A DNA stretch of 64,000 bases from Maritimibacter harenae (GCF_009882975.1 NZ_WTUX01000010.1:168346-232345); one strand, 5' to 3'. Counted from the first letter of the stretch, positions 33,234-41,867 are shown. Notes: generated by a model not told the origin, from the letters alone. Made by a program: numbers and translations.

Positions 33234-35066
33234 ATGCGCATCTCGAACCTGATCGACCCGTTCCGCGCGGCGGACGGTCCCCCTCCGGGCACGCTCCTCG
33301 CCTTCGTGCGCTGGACGCTCAAGGGCGCGTGGCCGGTTCTGATCGTGGCGGCGGTCGTGTCGGTGCTGGCGGGCCTTTCGGAAACCGGCACCGCCTGGGT
33401 GCTGGGGCGGGTGATCGACGGGGTCACGGCGAGCGGGCGCGAGAACTTCTTCTCCACCGACAACCTCGTGCTCTTCGCGGTCGCACTGGGTTTCTTCATG
33501 GTGCTGCGCCCCGCGATCTTCGCGTTGTCGAACCTGATGACCCAGGTCGTCGTCACGCCCGCCATCGCACCGCTGGTCATCATGCGCCTGCACCGCTGGA
33601 TGCTGGGCCAGTCGGTCGATTTCTTCGACAGCGACTTCGCCGGTCGGCTTGCCCAGAAGCAGGCGCAGACCTCGAACGCGATGACCAACCTCGTGGTCGA
33701 GTCGATCAACGTCGTGGCCTTCGCGCTGGCCTCCGTGCTCGGGGCCTTCGCGTTGGTGGCCTCCATCGACCTGTGGCTCGCGCCGCTCTTCCTGCTGTGG
33801 TTCGCGGGCTATGCCGCGGTGATCGGGTATTTCCTGCCCAAGGTGCGCCAGCGGTCCAAGAAACGCGCGGCGGCGCGGGCGGTGGTCACCGGCACTGTGG
33901 TCGACACGATCACCAACATCCGCACCGTGAAGCTCTTCGCGAACGCGGGACACGAGGACGAATCCGCCCTCGGCGCCGTGAAGGATTTCCGCGAAACCGT
34001 GATCCACTTCGGCCGTCTCTCGGCCACCTTCCGGTTGGTCCTGATGACGCTGGCCGGCACGCTGCCCGTGCTTCTCGTCACCGGCGCCGCGGTCGCATGG
34101 CAGGCGGGCAGCGCGACCGCCGGGGACATCGTCGCGGCGGGGACCGTCTCGGTCCGGCTCGCGCAGATGACCGGCTGGGTGAGCTTCGCGCTGATGAGCC
34201 TCTACCGCGACATCGGCGAGATCGAGGACGGGATGCGCACCCTGACCCCGGACCACCAACTGCGCGACGCACCGGGGGCGACACCGCTCGAGATCGACGG
34301 GGGCGCGATCCGCTTCGACAACGTGGATTTCGCCTACGGCCGCATGAAGGGCGGGGTCGAGGGGATCGACCTGACCGTTCACGCGGGCGAAAAGCTTGCC
34401 ATCGTCGGCCCGTCCGGCGCGGGGAAATCGACGCTCGTCTCGCTCCTCCTGCGGCTCTACGACCCCGAGGCGGGGCGTATCACCATCGATGGCCAGGACA
34501 TCGCACACGTCACGCAGGACAGCCTGCGCCGTGCCATCGGCATGGTCACGCAGGACACCGCGATGTTCAATCGCTCGGCCTGGGACAACATCCAGTACGG
34601 CGACCCGGCCGCGGACGAAGAGGCGGTGATCCGCGCCGCCGAGCGGGCCGAGGCGCATGATTTCGTCTCGGACCTCGAAGATGCCGACGGGCGCGAAGGC
34701 TATGCCGCGCACCTGGGCGAACGGGGCGTGAAGCTGTCGGGCGGCCAGCGTCAGCGCATCGCCATCGCCCGCGCGATCCTCAAGGACGCCCCGATCCTCG
34801 TGCTGGACGAGGCGACCTCGGCGCTCGACAGCGCGGTCGAGGGGGCGATCCAGGAAACGCTCTACGAGGTGATGGCCGACAAGACGGTGATCGCCATCGC
34901 GCACCGGTTGTCGACGATTTCACACATGGACCGGATCGTCGTGCTCGACGACGGCCGCATCGCGGAAACCGGCACCCATTCCGAGCTGCTGGCCCAGGGC
35001 GGGATCTATGCCGATCTCTGGGCGCGCCAGTCGGGCGGGTTCCTGGCCGACGAGGCGGCCGAGTGA
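33234..35066 (+). CDS. ABC exporter, half-transporter with fused permease and ATPase
   Basis: 610 aa. Six-helix exporter domain (about 25-325), then nucleotide-binding domain with Walker A GPSGAGKST, Q-loop MVTQDT, signature LSGGQRQR, Walker B ILVLDEATSALDS and H-loop IAHRLST. This is the MsbA/BmrA-like class that works as a homodimer to export lipids, drugs or peptides. ATG at 33234 has AGGTGG upstream; a GTG six bases earlier is possible. Faces a convergent MFS pump gene three bases away. Substrate unknown. Confidence 0.9.
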   Translation: MRISNLIDPFRAADGPPPGTLLAFVRWTLKGAWPVLIVAAVVSVLAGLSETGTAWVLGRVIDGVTASGRENFFSTDNLVLFAVALGFFMVLRPAIFALSNLMTQVVVTPAIAPLVIMRLHRWMLGQSVDFFDSDFAGRLAQKQAQTSNAMTNLVVESINVVAFALASVLGAFALVASIDLWLAPLFLLWFAGYAAVIGYFLPKVRQRSKKRAAARAVVTGTVVDTITNIRTVKLFANAGHEDESALGAVKDFRETVIHFGRLSATFRLVLMTLAGTLPVLLVTGAAVAWQAGSATAGDIVAAGTVSVRLAQMTGWVSFALMSLYRDIGEIEDGMRTLTPDHQLRDAPGATPLEIDGGAIRFDNVDFAYGRMKGGVEGIDLTVHAGEKLAIVGPSGAGKSTLVSLLLRLYDPEAGRITIDGQDIAHVTQDSLRRAIGMVTQDTAMFNRSAWDNIQYGDPAADEEAVIRAAERAEAHDFVSDLEDADGREGYAAHLGERGVKLSGGQRQRIAIARAILKDAPILVLDEATSALDSAVEGAIQETLYEVMADKTVIAIAHRLSTISHMDRIVVLDDGRIAETGTHSELLAQGGIYADLWARQSGGFLADEAAE

Positions 35067-35069
35067 GCC

Positions 35070-36290
35070 TCAGTCGCGCACCGGCTTGAGCCAGATCGCC
35101 ATCGTGGCCACCGCGCAGATCGCGACGAAGATCGTGGTGGCGGCGGTGACGCCGGTCCATTCCGTCACCGTCGAGATCGCGAAGGCGAGGAACGAGGTCG
35201 ACGCGGTCCCCGCCAGCATCCAGATCGACATGACGCGCCCGCGGTACTCGTCCTCGAGCCGCGCCTGCACGCCGATCTGGAGCGACACGCCCACGAAGGT
35301 CGATGCGAAGCCGACCATCGCGGCGGGCGGCAGCGCCCATTCGAAGCTCGGGGCGTAGACCAGCCCCAGTGCGCCGATGAAGCCGATCCAGATCACGGCC
35401 AGCCGCAGGGGCCGGTTGCGCACCAGCCGGTTGCCCGCGACGACCTGGAAGATCGCCGCGACCAACGCGCCGCCGCCCACCGCCGAGGTCATGAGCCCGA
35501 GGCCCGACGCCCCGCGCGCGAACTGGCCGTCCGCGATCAGCGCGAGGATTTCCGAGATCCCGCGGCTGAGCCCGATGGCGGTCACCGCGAGCAGGATCGA
35601 CCGGCGGATCGGCCAGCGCGTCCACACGACGGTGAACCCCTGCTTGAGGTCGTCGCGCAGTGCGCCGTGGCGGCTATGGTCGCCTTCGCGCGGGCGCAGG
35701 GCCGGGGCGATGAGCACGTTGGGTATGGCCAGCGCGATGCCCAGCAGCGACGTGGGCAGCGTGCCGACCTGCGCGATCAGCGTCCCTCCGATCGCCGGGG
35801 CGAGCAGGCGGCCGACGTTGAAGTTGAGCGCGGCGAGCGCGACGACCGACCCGATCGCCGGCCGCTCGACCAACCTTGGGCCCAGAGACTGGCGCACCGG
35901 GTGGTAGGCGGACATCACCGCCCCGAAGAGCAGTGCGACGAGGAACAGGGGCACCGGCGTGAGCACGTCGAGCGCCAGGAGCGTGGACAGGAGGAGCGGC
36001 ACGGCGAGAAGCGCGAGCGTCACCCGCGCGAAGGCGACCCGCGTGCTCATCCGGTCGATGATCGCCCCGAAGAACGGCCCGATCAGCGCGACCGGCAGCA
36101 GCGTGGTGGCCGCGATCAGCCCGACGAAAGAGGGCGAATTGGTCAGGTCCCAGGCGAGCCAGGCCAGCAGGATGCGCGTCACCCACCCGCCGTTGGTGCC
36201 GCAGACCGCGCCCATGTAGTAGAGGCGGAACGCCGGGTAGGCGAGGGCGCGGGGGCTCGGGTCCCGGACGGGTGTCGTGCGGTCTGTCAT
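35070..36290 (-). CDS. MFS transporter, EntS-like
   Basis: 406 aa, about 12 transmembrane helices. Topology and motifs (LSPLGPF-type IGPFFGAIIDRMSTRVAF; YHPVRQSLGPRLV; GTLIAQVGTLPTSLLG; ARLEDEYRGRVMSIWML) match the enterobactin-exporter-like / 'MFS_3' branch rather than drug/H+ antiporters. Start at 36290 chosen because the fold begins shortly after; an in-frame ATG at 36308 is also possible. Monocistronic as far as can be seen; substrate unknown. Confidence 0.83.
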   Translation of the reverse strand: MTDRTTPVRDPSPRALAYPAFRLYYMGAVCGTNGGWVTRILLAWLAWDLTNSPSFVGLIAATTLLPVALIGPFFGAIIDRMSTRVAFARVTLALLAVPLLLSTLLALDVLTPVPLFLVALLFGAVMSAYHPVRQSLGPRLVERPAIGSVVALAALNFNVGRLLAPAIGGTLIAQVGTLPTSLLGIALAIPNVLIAPALRPREGDHSRHGALRDDLKQGFTVVWTRWPIRRSILLAVTAIGLSRGISEILALIADGQFARGASGLGLMTSAVGGGALVAAIFQVVAGNRLVRNRPLRLAVIWIGFIGALGLVYAPSFEWALPPAAMVGFASTFVGVSLQIGVQARLEDEYRGRVMSIWMLAGTASTSFLAFAISTVTEWTGVTAATTIFVAICAVATMAIWLKPVRD

Positions 36291-36592
36291 GGCGCGGTTA
36301 GATGCCATCGCGCGCGCCTGTGCAAGGTGGCCGGTCGCGCGCCGGGTTTCGAAGGGGGCGGGGCCGACTGTCGCACGACGTGACGCGCGGAACGCCAAGG
36401 GGCGCGCGAATGTTCCCGGAAAAATCCGCCTTTTCAGGGGTTTGGCAATTCGCCGCCGGTGGCGCCGGGGCAGGGGCAGAATTTCGCTGATGTCCGCAAT
36501 CGCGGTGGAACGGACCGGCTGCGCAGCGGTTGTGCGTCCAGATGCTGCGGGCCGGATAGGGCCCGCGCAACAAAGAAGATGGAGAAAGAGAA
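36291..36592. other. 302-bp intergenic region between divergent genes
   Basis: Between the MFS pump (minus) and the SH3b protein (plus). The first 120 bp is GC-rich with no gene that I can support. The last 100 bp holds the likely promoter of the SH3b gene, including the GGAAC motif listed separately, and an RBS (GGAGA) just before 36593. Confidence 0.6.
36507..36531 (+). promoter_or_regulatory. Possible ECF/EcfG-type promoter of the SH3b gene
   Basis: GGAAC (36507-36511), 16 bp, GGTT (36528-36531), compared with the alphaproteobacterial general-stress consensus GGAAC-N16/17-CGTT. One mismatch in the -10. It lies about 60 bp upstream of the start codon. Confidence 0.35.
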
Positions 36593-37243
36593 ATGCTTAA
36601 CAAGACTCTTCTGCTCGGGTCCGCTGCGGCCCTGACCCTCACGACCGGCGCCGCGATGGCGCAGGACGGTACCGCTTCGGCGACCACCGACCTGAACCTG
36701 CGCATGGGCCCCGGCCCGAAATACAAGATCGTCGACGTGATCCCCGCCGAGGGCATGGTCGACCTGAACGGTTGCGTCGCAGGCGGCGGCTGGTGCGAAG
36801 TCACCTTCGAAGGTGAAACCGGCTGGGCCTATTCGACCTACCTCCAGGTCGAGGAAAAGCCCGTGGCCGAGATCGAGACCGTCGAGGTCGTCGAGTATGA
36901 CGCCAACGCTGACGCGGAAGAAGCCGCGCTGGCGACCGGTGCGGCCGGTGCCGCGGTCGGCGCTGCGCTGGGCGGCCCCGTGGGCGCTGTCGTCGGCGGG
37001 ATCGCCGGGACGGCTGCCGGCGGCACCATCGGCGAGATCGACGATGAAGTCGTCACCTACGTCGAGGCCAACCCGGTCGAGCCGATCTTCCTTTCGGGTG
37101 AACCGGTGGTCGGCGTGACCGTGCCGCAGGAGGTGCGCCTCCACACGGTGCCGGACTACGACCAGTACGCCTATGCCAACGTGAACGGCGACACCGTGAT
37201 CATCGACGGTGAAACCCGCGCGATCGTGCGCGTGGTGCGGTAA
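36593..37243 (+). CDS. Exported SH3b / glycine-zipper / DUF1236 protein
   Basis: 216 aa; signal peptide 1-24 (TTGAAMAQ). Order: bacterial SH3 domain (about 28-87, TTDLNLRMGPGPKYKIVDVIPAEG, WCEVTFEGETGWAYSTYL), glycine zipper (about 112-145, GAAGAAVGAALGGPVGAVVG), and a C-terminal DUF1236-like module (YVEANPVEPIFLSGEPVVG, LHTVPDYDQYAYANVNG, TRAIVRVVR). SH3b domains bind cell-wall or protein ligands; glycine zippers insert in or pack against membranes. Probably an envelope stress protein. Ends in a strong terminator. Confidence 0.82.
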   Translation: MLNKTLLLGSAAALTLTTGAAMAQDGTASATTDLNLRMGPGPKYKIVDVIPAEGMVDLNGCVAGGGWCEVTFEGETGWAYSTYLQVEEKPVAEIETVEVVEYDANADAEEAALATGAAGAAVGAALGGPVGAVVGGIAGTAAGGTIGEIDDEVVTYVEANPVEPIFLSGEPVVGVTVPQEVRLHTVPDYDQYAYANVNGDTVIIDGETRAIVRVVR

Positions 37244-37269
37244 CCCCTGCCCGCAACCACCCACGTTCC

Positions 37270-37307
37270 GGCGGCCCGCGTCCTCCCCGCGGGCCGCCTT
37301 CTTTTTT
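37270..37307 (+). terminator. Rho-independent terminator after the SH3b gene
   Basis: GGCGGCCCGCG, 7-nt loop, CGCGGGCCGCC, then TTCTTTTTT. Perfect 11-bp stem 27 bp after the stop codon. Confidence 0.93.
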
Positions 37308-37386
37308 CCCACATGCTGTGGGTCTTCACGTTTTGGGAACAAAATGCAGGCAGAATCGTTGTGAACGAAATCGAGAGGACAGTGAC

Positions 37387-38142
37387 ATGACTGCGAGCAT
37401 TCATTTTCTTCGCCCGTTCCACGAGGCGCGCCTGGACGACATTCCCCTGATCTGGACCCTGCCACCCGACGCGGCCACGGGCATCGTGATCCACGTTCCC
37501 GACTTCGGGCAGCGGCGGGAAGAGACCGCGCCGCTCCTCGGGCTCTTCAACCAGGAAGGCAAGATCGCGGTGTCGCTCGACCTTGCCCGCCACGGCGCGC
37601 GCGGCGACGGGGCCGGGGATTTGCGGGAGGCCGCCCAGGCCGACTACGCCCGCCTGATCTGGACCATCCTCGGTGAAACCGTTCTCGACATTCCCACCGT
37701 CAGCACCTGGGCGCGCAGCCGCTTCGGTGACCTGCCGCTGTCGTTGTCCGGTTTCGGCCTGGGCGGTGACGTGGCGCTCGCGGCCGGGCGCATGGTGAGC
37801 GACCTGGCCGATCTGACGGTCGTCGGCGCTTCGCCCGACTGGACCTGCCCGCTGCCGGAGTTCGACGAACTCACCGGTGCGCCGGACACGCGGGCCATGC
37901 TGTTTCGCCGCATGCTGGAGCCCATGACCCATGCCGCCGACTACGCCGGCTGCCCGATGCATTTCCTGCGCATCGGCGGGAGCGAGCGGGCCGCGGCCAT
38001 CGACGCGTTCAAGGCCCAGGTCTTCGACCTGTCGGCCGAGGAGGGCGGCGAAATCGTCACCACGACGCTCGCCGCCCGCGAGGGTGTCGATTTCGCCGAC
38101 CCCGCGATATGGTGGCCACACATCGGGTCGCTCGCCGCGTGA
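37387..38142 (+). CDS. Alpha/beta-hydrolase-fold protein lacking the nucleophile
   Basis: 251 aa, cytoplasmic. The fold is suggested by GIVIHVPDFGQRREETAPL near the N terminus, AVSLDLARHGARGDG, and the nucleophile-elbow equivalent SGFGLGGDVAL at 121-131. In active members the elbow is G-x-S-x-G-G; here the serine position is glycine (G124). A late Asp/His pair is not evident. It is therefore probably non-catalytic or uses other chemistry. GAGAGGACAGTGAC precedes the ATG. Upstream of rpmB, separated by 177 bp. Function unknown. Confidence 0.75.
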   Translation: MTASIHFLRPFHEARLDDIPLIWTLPPDAATGIVIHVPDFGQRREETAPLLGLFNQEGKIAVSLDLARHGARGDGAGDLREAAQADYARLIWTILGETVLDIPTVSTWARSRFGDLPLSLSGFGLGGDVALAAGRMVSDLADLTVVGASPDWTCPLPEFDELTGAPDTRAMLFRRMLEPMTHAADYAGCPMHFLRIGGSERAAAIDAFKAQVFDLSAEEGGEIVTTTLAAREGVDFADPAIWWPHIGSLAA

Positions 38143-38245
38143 AGCGAAAACCCCCGCTTTCATGGGGCCGACTCACTTGACGGAGTGGCGAAAGCGGCTT
38201 AATAGCCCCGGACGGAATTCGGGGCGCTGCCGCGGCGGCGCCCGT

Positions 38246-38274
38246 TTGTATTGACTGGCAAGTCTGGATATATG
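38246..38274 (+). promoter_or_regulatory. Candidate promoter of rpmB
   Basis: TTGTAT (38246-38251), 17 bp, TATATG (38269-38274), in the AT-rich part of the gap about 45 bp upstream of the rpmB start. An overlapping TTGACT is an alternative -35. Confidence 0.45.
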
Positions 38275-38319
38275 GGCGAGGACGCCCCCGGAAACTGCCC
38301 AATAGATGAGGATGAACCC

Positions 38320-38607
38320 ATGTCGCGCGTCTGCGAACTGACTGGCAAAGGCCCGGCCGTTGGCAACAACGTCAGCCACGCCAACAACAAGACCAAGCGC
38401 CGGTTTCTGCCGAACCTGAACGACGTGTCGCTCGTGTCGGAAACCCTCGGTCGCCCGATCAAGCTGCGCATCTCGGCCTCGGCCCTGCGCACCGTCGACC
38501 ACCGTGGTGGTCTGGACAAGTTCCTCGCCAAGGCGAAGGACAGCGAGCTGTCGGCGAAAGCGCTCAAAGTGAAAAAAGAGATCGCGAAGGCCCAGGCTTC
38601 GGCCTGA
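38320..38607 (+). CDS. rpmB: 50S ribosomal protein L28
   Basis: Component of the large ribosomal subunit, 95 aa, usual alphaproteobacterial length. [12 protein letters not shown] at the N terminus, [16 protein letters not shown] and [17 protein letters not shown] are diagnostic. The alphaproteobacterial form has a C-terminal Lys/Ala-rich helix as here. Start at 38320 preceded by GAGGATG. Monocistronic, with its own promoter and terminator. Confidence 0.97.
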   Translation: MSRVCELTGKGPAVGNNVSHANNKTKRRFLPNLNDVSLVSETLGRPIKLRISASALRTVDHRGGLDKFLAKAKDSELSAKALKVKKEIAKAQASA

Positions 38608-38628
38608 TCCACGTCGCAATCGTGAAAG

Positions 38629-38660
38629 ACGGCCCTGCCTTCCGGCGGGGCCGTTTTCGT
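38629..38660 (+). terminator. Rho-independent terminator of rpmB
   Basis: ACGGCCCTGCC, TTCC loop, GGCGGGGCCGT, then TTTCGTTT, 21 bp after the stop codon. Confidence 0.92.
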
Positions 38661-38720
38661 TTGCCCGACTGCGTGTCCCGCGTTGGGGCCCGCCCCGGTG
38701 CGCGGGGCGGGGTGACGTGA

Positions 38721-39731
38721 TCAGGGGCGCGTGCCCTGCGCCAGCTTGGTCATGCCGGGGATCAGTGGGGCCACATCCACGTTCTCGAACCCGGCGTGCT
38801 CCAGCGCCCCCGCAAGCCACGCATCGTCGAGCGAGCGCGCTTCCGGCGTGAAGGCGGTGTGCTGCAGCTGCCAGAGCGCCGTGTTCTTCGGGCCGGTGTG
38901 GTCCGCATCCACCACGAAGTCGTGAATCAGCAGCCGCCCGCCCGGGGCAAGGTGGTCATAGGCGCGCGCGATCAGGTCCGCGTGGGTGTGATCGGGCACG
39001 CCCGAGAAGAGGTAGGACATGAGGATCACGTCCTGTCCCGTGGGCCACTCGGCCTCCAGCGCGTTGCCTTCACGGTAGGCGATGCGCGCCGAAAGCCCCG
39101 CCTCTTCGACGTATTCGCGGCCAAGGCTCGCCACGTTCGGGAAATCGAGGATCGTCGCGGTCAGCTCCGGGTTGGCCTTGCACAGAGTGATCGCCATCGC
39201 GCCGGTGCCGCCGCCCACGTCGAGGAGCTTGCGCGCTCCCGACAGGTCGACGCGCTTGGCAAGGCCCCGGGCCGGACCCAGCGACCCGGCGTGCTGGCTT
39301 TCCGAGTAGAGCCGCGCTTCTTCGGCATCGGAGAACCAGGTGTCGTAGCTGTCGGTCGCATCCTCGTCGAGCTCGTCCTTCAGCGCGGGCTCGATCTGGT
39401 CCATCAGCGGATACATCTGCTGGCCAACCTGGCGCGACAGGTAATCGCTGAAATCGTACTTGGCGCCCTTCACCAGGAACGCCTCCGCCGCCTGTGAATT
39501 GGCGAAGAGGTCGCCATCCGCGGTGGTGAGCCCGAGACTCGTCAGCGCGGTCATGAGCGTCCGGCAACGCTCTGGCGGAAGCCCGGCGGCCTCGGCGATG
39601 GCGTCGGCCGTGCGAGGACCGTCGGCCAGGATGGTGAATATGTCGAACCGGATCGCGGCGAAGAGTGCCTTCGATCCCATGTAGGCGAACGCGATGTCGG
39701 AAATTTCCTCGGCTTCGGTCAGGCCGGCCAT
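38721..39731 (-). CDS. SAM-dependent O-methyltransferase (CrtF/acetylserotonin-type)
   Basis: 336 aa. N-terminal winged-helix dimerisation domain (about 10-90, FDIFTILADGPRTADAIAEAAGLP) followed by the class I methyltransferase fold with SAM loop DVGGGTGAM (171-179), DFPNV and FVVDADHTGP. This is the 'Methyltransf_2' architecture shared by hydroxyneurosporene methyltransferase (CrtF), bacteriochlorophyll BchU and many natural-product O-methyltransferases. No photosynthesis or other biosynthetic genes are adjacent, so substrate is open. Start 39731 preferred: GAGAGG is six bases upstream; the ATG at 39737 abuts it. Confidence 0.83.
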   Translation of the reverse strand: MAGLTEAEEISDIAFAYMGSKALFAAIRFDIFTILADGPRTADAIAEAAGLPPERCRTLMTALTSLGLTTADGDLFANSQAAEAFLVKGAKYDFSDYLSRQVGQQMYPLMDQIEPALKDELDEDATDSYDTWFSDAEEARLYSESQHAGSLGPARGLAKRVDLSGARKLLDVGGGTGAMAITLCKANPELTATILDFPNVASLGREYVEEAGLSARIAYREGNALEAEWPTGQDVILMSYLFSGVPDHTHADLIARAYDHLAPGGRLLIHDFVVDADHTGPKNTALWQLQHTAFTPEARSLDDAWLAGALEHAGFENVDVAPLIPGMTKLAQGTRP

Positions 39732-39854
39732 GATCATCCTCTCTGTTGGTATGCGCTTACCTTACGGGGCCGGGGCCGGAAGACCAAGCAGGTCGCGCCC
39801 CTGCGACATGGCGTGCCTTGCGGGTACCGCCGGCACGGCGATAGAAGGGACGCC

Positions 39855-40193
39855 ATGAAACCGGTCCTGGCCCTCTCCCTGTCGCTCATCGTCGCCGTCG
39901 CGGGTGTCCTGCTCGCCGGTGCCAAGGGCGCGCCTGCGGGCATGGGGCAGCAGATCGTCATCTGCACCGGCATGGGGATCAAGACGATCACCCTGGGCGC
40001 GGACGGGGAGCCTGTCGAAGAGGTGGACCTGTGCCCCGAGGCGCATTCGATCTTCGCCCAGGCCGCGGACATGCCGCCCGTGCCCGTCTTTGCCCCCCGC
40101 GCGATCGGCACCGTCGAGCCCGCGGGCCCGGCGCCCCGTGCGTCGCGCGACGAGCTGGAGCCATCCGCCCGGGGCCCTCCGCGCACGGTCTGA
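39855..40193 (+). CDS. Small exported protein, DUF2946-like, likely copper-related
   Basis: 112 aa. One N-terminal hydrophobic segment (about 3-23, signal or anchor), then QQIVICTGMGIKTITLGADGEPVEEVDLCP, which resembles the ICT...C pattern of DUF2946 proteins, and a proline-rich low-complexity tail. Two cysteines (CTGM and DLCP) could bind a metal. The gene immediately precedes the PCuAC copper chaperone gene (32 bp gap, same strand), which supports a copper role. Homology to DUF2946 is by eye only. Confidence 0.65.
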   Translation: MKPVLALSLSLIVAVAGVLLAGAKGAPAGMGQQIVICTGMGIKTITLGADGEPVEEVDLCPEAHSIFAQAADMPPVPVFAPRAIGTVEPAGPAPRASRDELEPSARGPPRTV

Positions 40194-40225
40194 TCCCGAA
40201 CCCATCAGACCCAGGAGACACAACC

Positions 40226-40672
40226 ATGAAACGCACGATCCTCGGCGCCCTCGCCGCCGCCACATTCGCCCTGCCTGCCCTGGCCGAGAGCGAGATCACC
40301 ATCCTCGATCCCTACGCCCGCGCCGCCGGGATGAACGCCATCGCCGGGGCTGCCTTCTTCGGCATCCAGAACAACGGGGACGAAGACGACCGGCTGGTCG
40401 ATGTCCGTTCGGACATCGCCAAGCGCACCGAACTGCACACCCACCTTGAGACCGACGAGGGGGTGATGCGGATGACCCATGTCGAAGAGGGGTTCCCGGT
40501 CGCTGCCGGAACCATCCACATGCTCCAAAGGGGTGGCGATCACGTCATGTTCATGGGGCTGAACGACCCCATGACGCAGGGTGACAGCTTCACGCTCACG
40601 CTGGTCTTCGAGAAGGCGGGCGAGATCGAGGTCGAGGTCCCGGTCGACCTGGAGCGCCAGCCCGGCGACTAG
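40226..40672 (+). CDS. Copper chaperone PCu(A)C
   Basis: Periplasmic Cu(I) carrier that helps assemble the CuA site of cytochrome oxidase; 148 aa with signal peptide 1-20 (ALPALA|ES). The cupredoxin-like fold has the expected ligands H73, M83, H106 and M108 (THLETDEGVMRM ... GGDHVMFMGL). AGGAG precedes the ATG at 40226. Paired with the DUF2946-like gene; its stop codon overlaps that of the convergent sirtuin gene (CTAG). Confidence 0.88.
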   Translation: MKRTILGALAAATFALPALAESEITILDPYARAAGMNAIAGAAFFGIQNNGDEDDRLVDVRSDIAKRTELHTHLETDEGVMRMTHVEEGFPVAAGTIHMLQRGGDHVMFMGLNDPMTQGDSFTLTLVFEKAGEIEVEVPVDLERQPGD

Positions 40673-41355
40673 GCCCCGATCACCTCGTCGACCCAGAGCG
40701 GCACGATCTGCGACGCCGGCCCGTAGCGGCCGGCGTCGAACAGCCCGTAGGCCTCGCTCGGCTCCAAGTTGAGCTCGAGCGTTTCGGCCCCGGCCCGCTT
40801 CGCTTCGGTCACGAAGCCGGCGGCCGGGTAGACGCTGCCGGAGGTGCCGATGGCCACGAAGAGGTCGGCCGTGATCAGCGCATCGTAGATCCGGTCCATG
40901 TGGTAGGGCATTTCGCCGAACCAGACCACGTCGGGCCGGGTCGCGGTCGCGTTGCAGGCGGGGCAGGTGTCGCTGACCGCCATCGCCTCGGGCGCGTCCC
41001 AACGGTGGTCGCAGGCGGCACAGAGCGCGCGCGACAGTTCCCCATGCATGTGGACCACGCCACGCGCGCCACCACGTTCGTGCAGGTCATCGACGTTCTG
41101 GGTGACGAGAAGGGTGTCGGGGCGCGCCGCGGTGAGGCGCCCCAGCGCCTGATGCGCCGCATTCGGTGCGGCACCCCGGCAATTGGCGCGCCGCGCGTCG
41201 TAGAAGTCCTGGACCATCTCCGGATTGCGCGCGTAGCCCTCCGGCGTGGCCACGTCGTTCAGGTCGTAGCGGCTCCAGAGCCCGTCCTTGTCGCGAAAGG
41301 TGCCCAGCCCGCTTTCGGCCGAAATCCCGGCCCCGGTAAGAATGACGATCGACAT
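40669..41355 (-). CDS. cobB: NAD-dependent protein deacylase, sirtuin (CobB-like, class III features)
   Basis: Removes acyl groups from lysines using NAD+; 228 aa, cytoplasmic. GAGISAESGLGTFRD (8-22), TQNVDDLHERGG, catalytic His in VVHMHGEL, zinc CxxC pairs (CAACDHR and CPACNA) and GTSGSVYPAA are all present. Y52 and R55 in FYDARR are the pair that recognises succinyl/malonyl groups in class III sirtuins, so desuccinylation is likely besides deacetylation. The gene overlaps the copper chaperone stop tail-to-tail. Confidence 0.92.
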   Translation of the reverse strand: MSIVILTGAGISAESGLGTFRDKDGLWSRYDLNDVATPEGYARNPEMVQDFYDARRANCRGAAPNAAHQALGRLTAARPDTLLVTQNVDDLHERGGARGVVHMHGELSRALCAACDHRWDAPEAMAVSDTCPACNATATRPDVVWFGEMPYHMDRIYDALITADLFVAIGTSGSVYPAAGFVTEAKRAGAETLELNLEPSEAYGLFDAGRYGPASQIVPLWVDEVIGA

Positions 41356-41421
41356 GACCCGACCCTAGGATGCTTGACCGGGGCGGGTCCAGCCGCAAGG
41401 GTTTCGCGGGGAGGAAACGGG

Positions 41422-41847
41422 ATGAAGACACCGTGGCATCTTTGGGTCGTGGGCGGCCTGTCGCTTCTGTGGAACGCGGGCGGGGCCTATGACTGGGTGA
41501 TGGCCCATTTCGCGCAGGAGAGCTACCTCGGCATGATGACCCCGGAGCAGCGGGCGTGGTACGCGTCCTTCCCGCCCTGGGCCGAGGCGTTCTGGGCGCT
41601 GGGTGCGTGGGGTGCGGTGATCGGGTCGATCCTGCTGCTTCTGCGTTCGGGCTTCGCGCAATTGGCCTTCGTGCTGTCGCTGATCGGGCTGCTGGGCAAC
41701 ACGCTGCATTCCTATTCCAGCATGGGAACCGCGCTGGTCGACACGATGGGCGAGGGCGCGCTGGCCTTCACGGCGGCGCTCATCCTGGTCGCCCTGTTCC
41801 TGTGGCTCTACGCCCGCGCGATGACCCGGCGCGGCGTGCTGCGGTAG
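41422..41847 (+). CDS. Small membrane protein of unknown function
   Basis: 141 aa with four hydrophobic helices (about 5-24, 51-72, 77-98, 110-132). WHLWVVGGLSLLWNAGGAYDWVMA and YSSMGTALVDTMGEG are memorable blocks; related small proteins occur widely in alphaproteobacteria as 'hypothetical membrane protein'. GGGGAGGAA precedes the ATG. Divergent from the sirtuin gene and followed by the CCGGAAAA repeat array. Confidence 0.78.
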   Translation: MKTPWHLWVVGGLSLLWNAGGAYDWVMAHFAQESYLGMMTPEQRAWYASFPPWAEAFWALGAWGAVIGSILLLLRSGFAQLAFVLSLIGLLGNTLHSYSSMGTALVDTMGEGALAFTAALILVALFLWLYARAMTRRGVLR

Positions 41848-41867
41848 GGGGCGCCGGTTTTCCGGGG

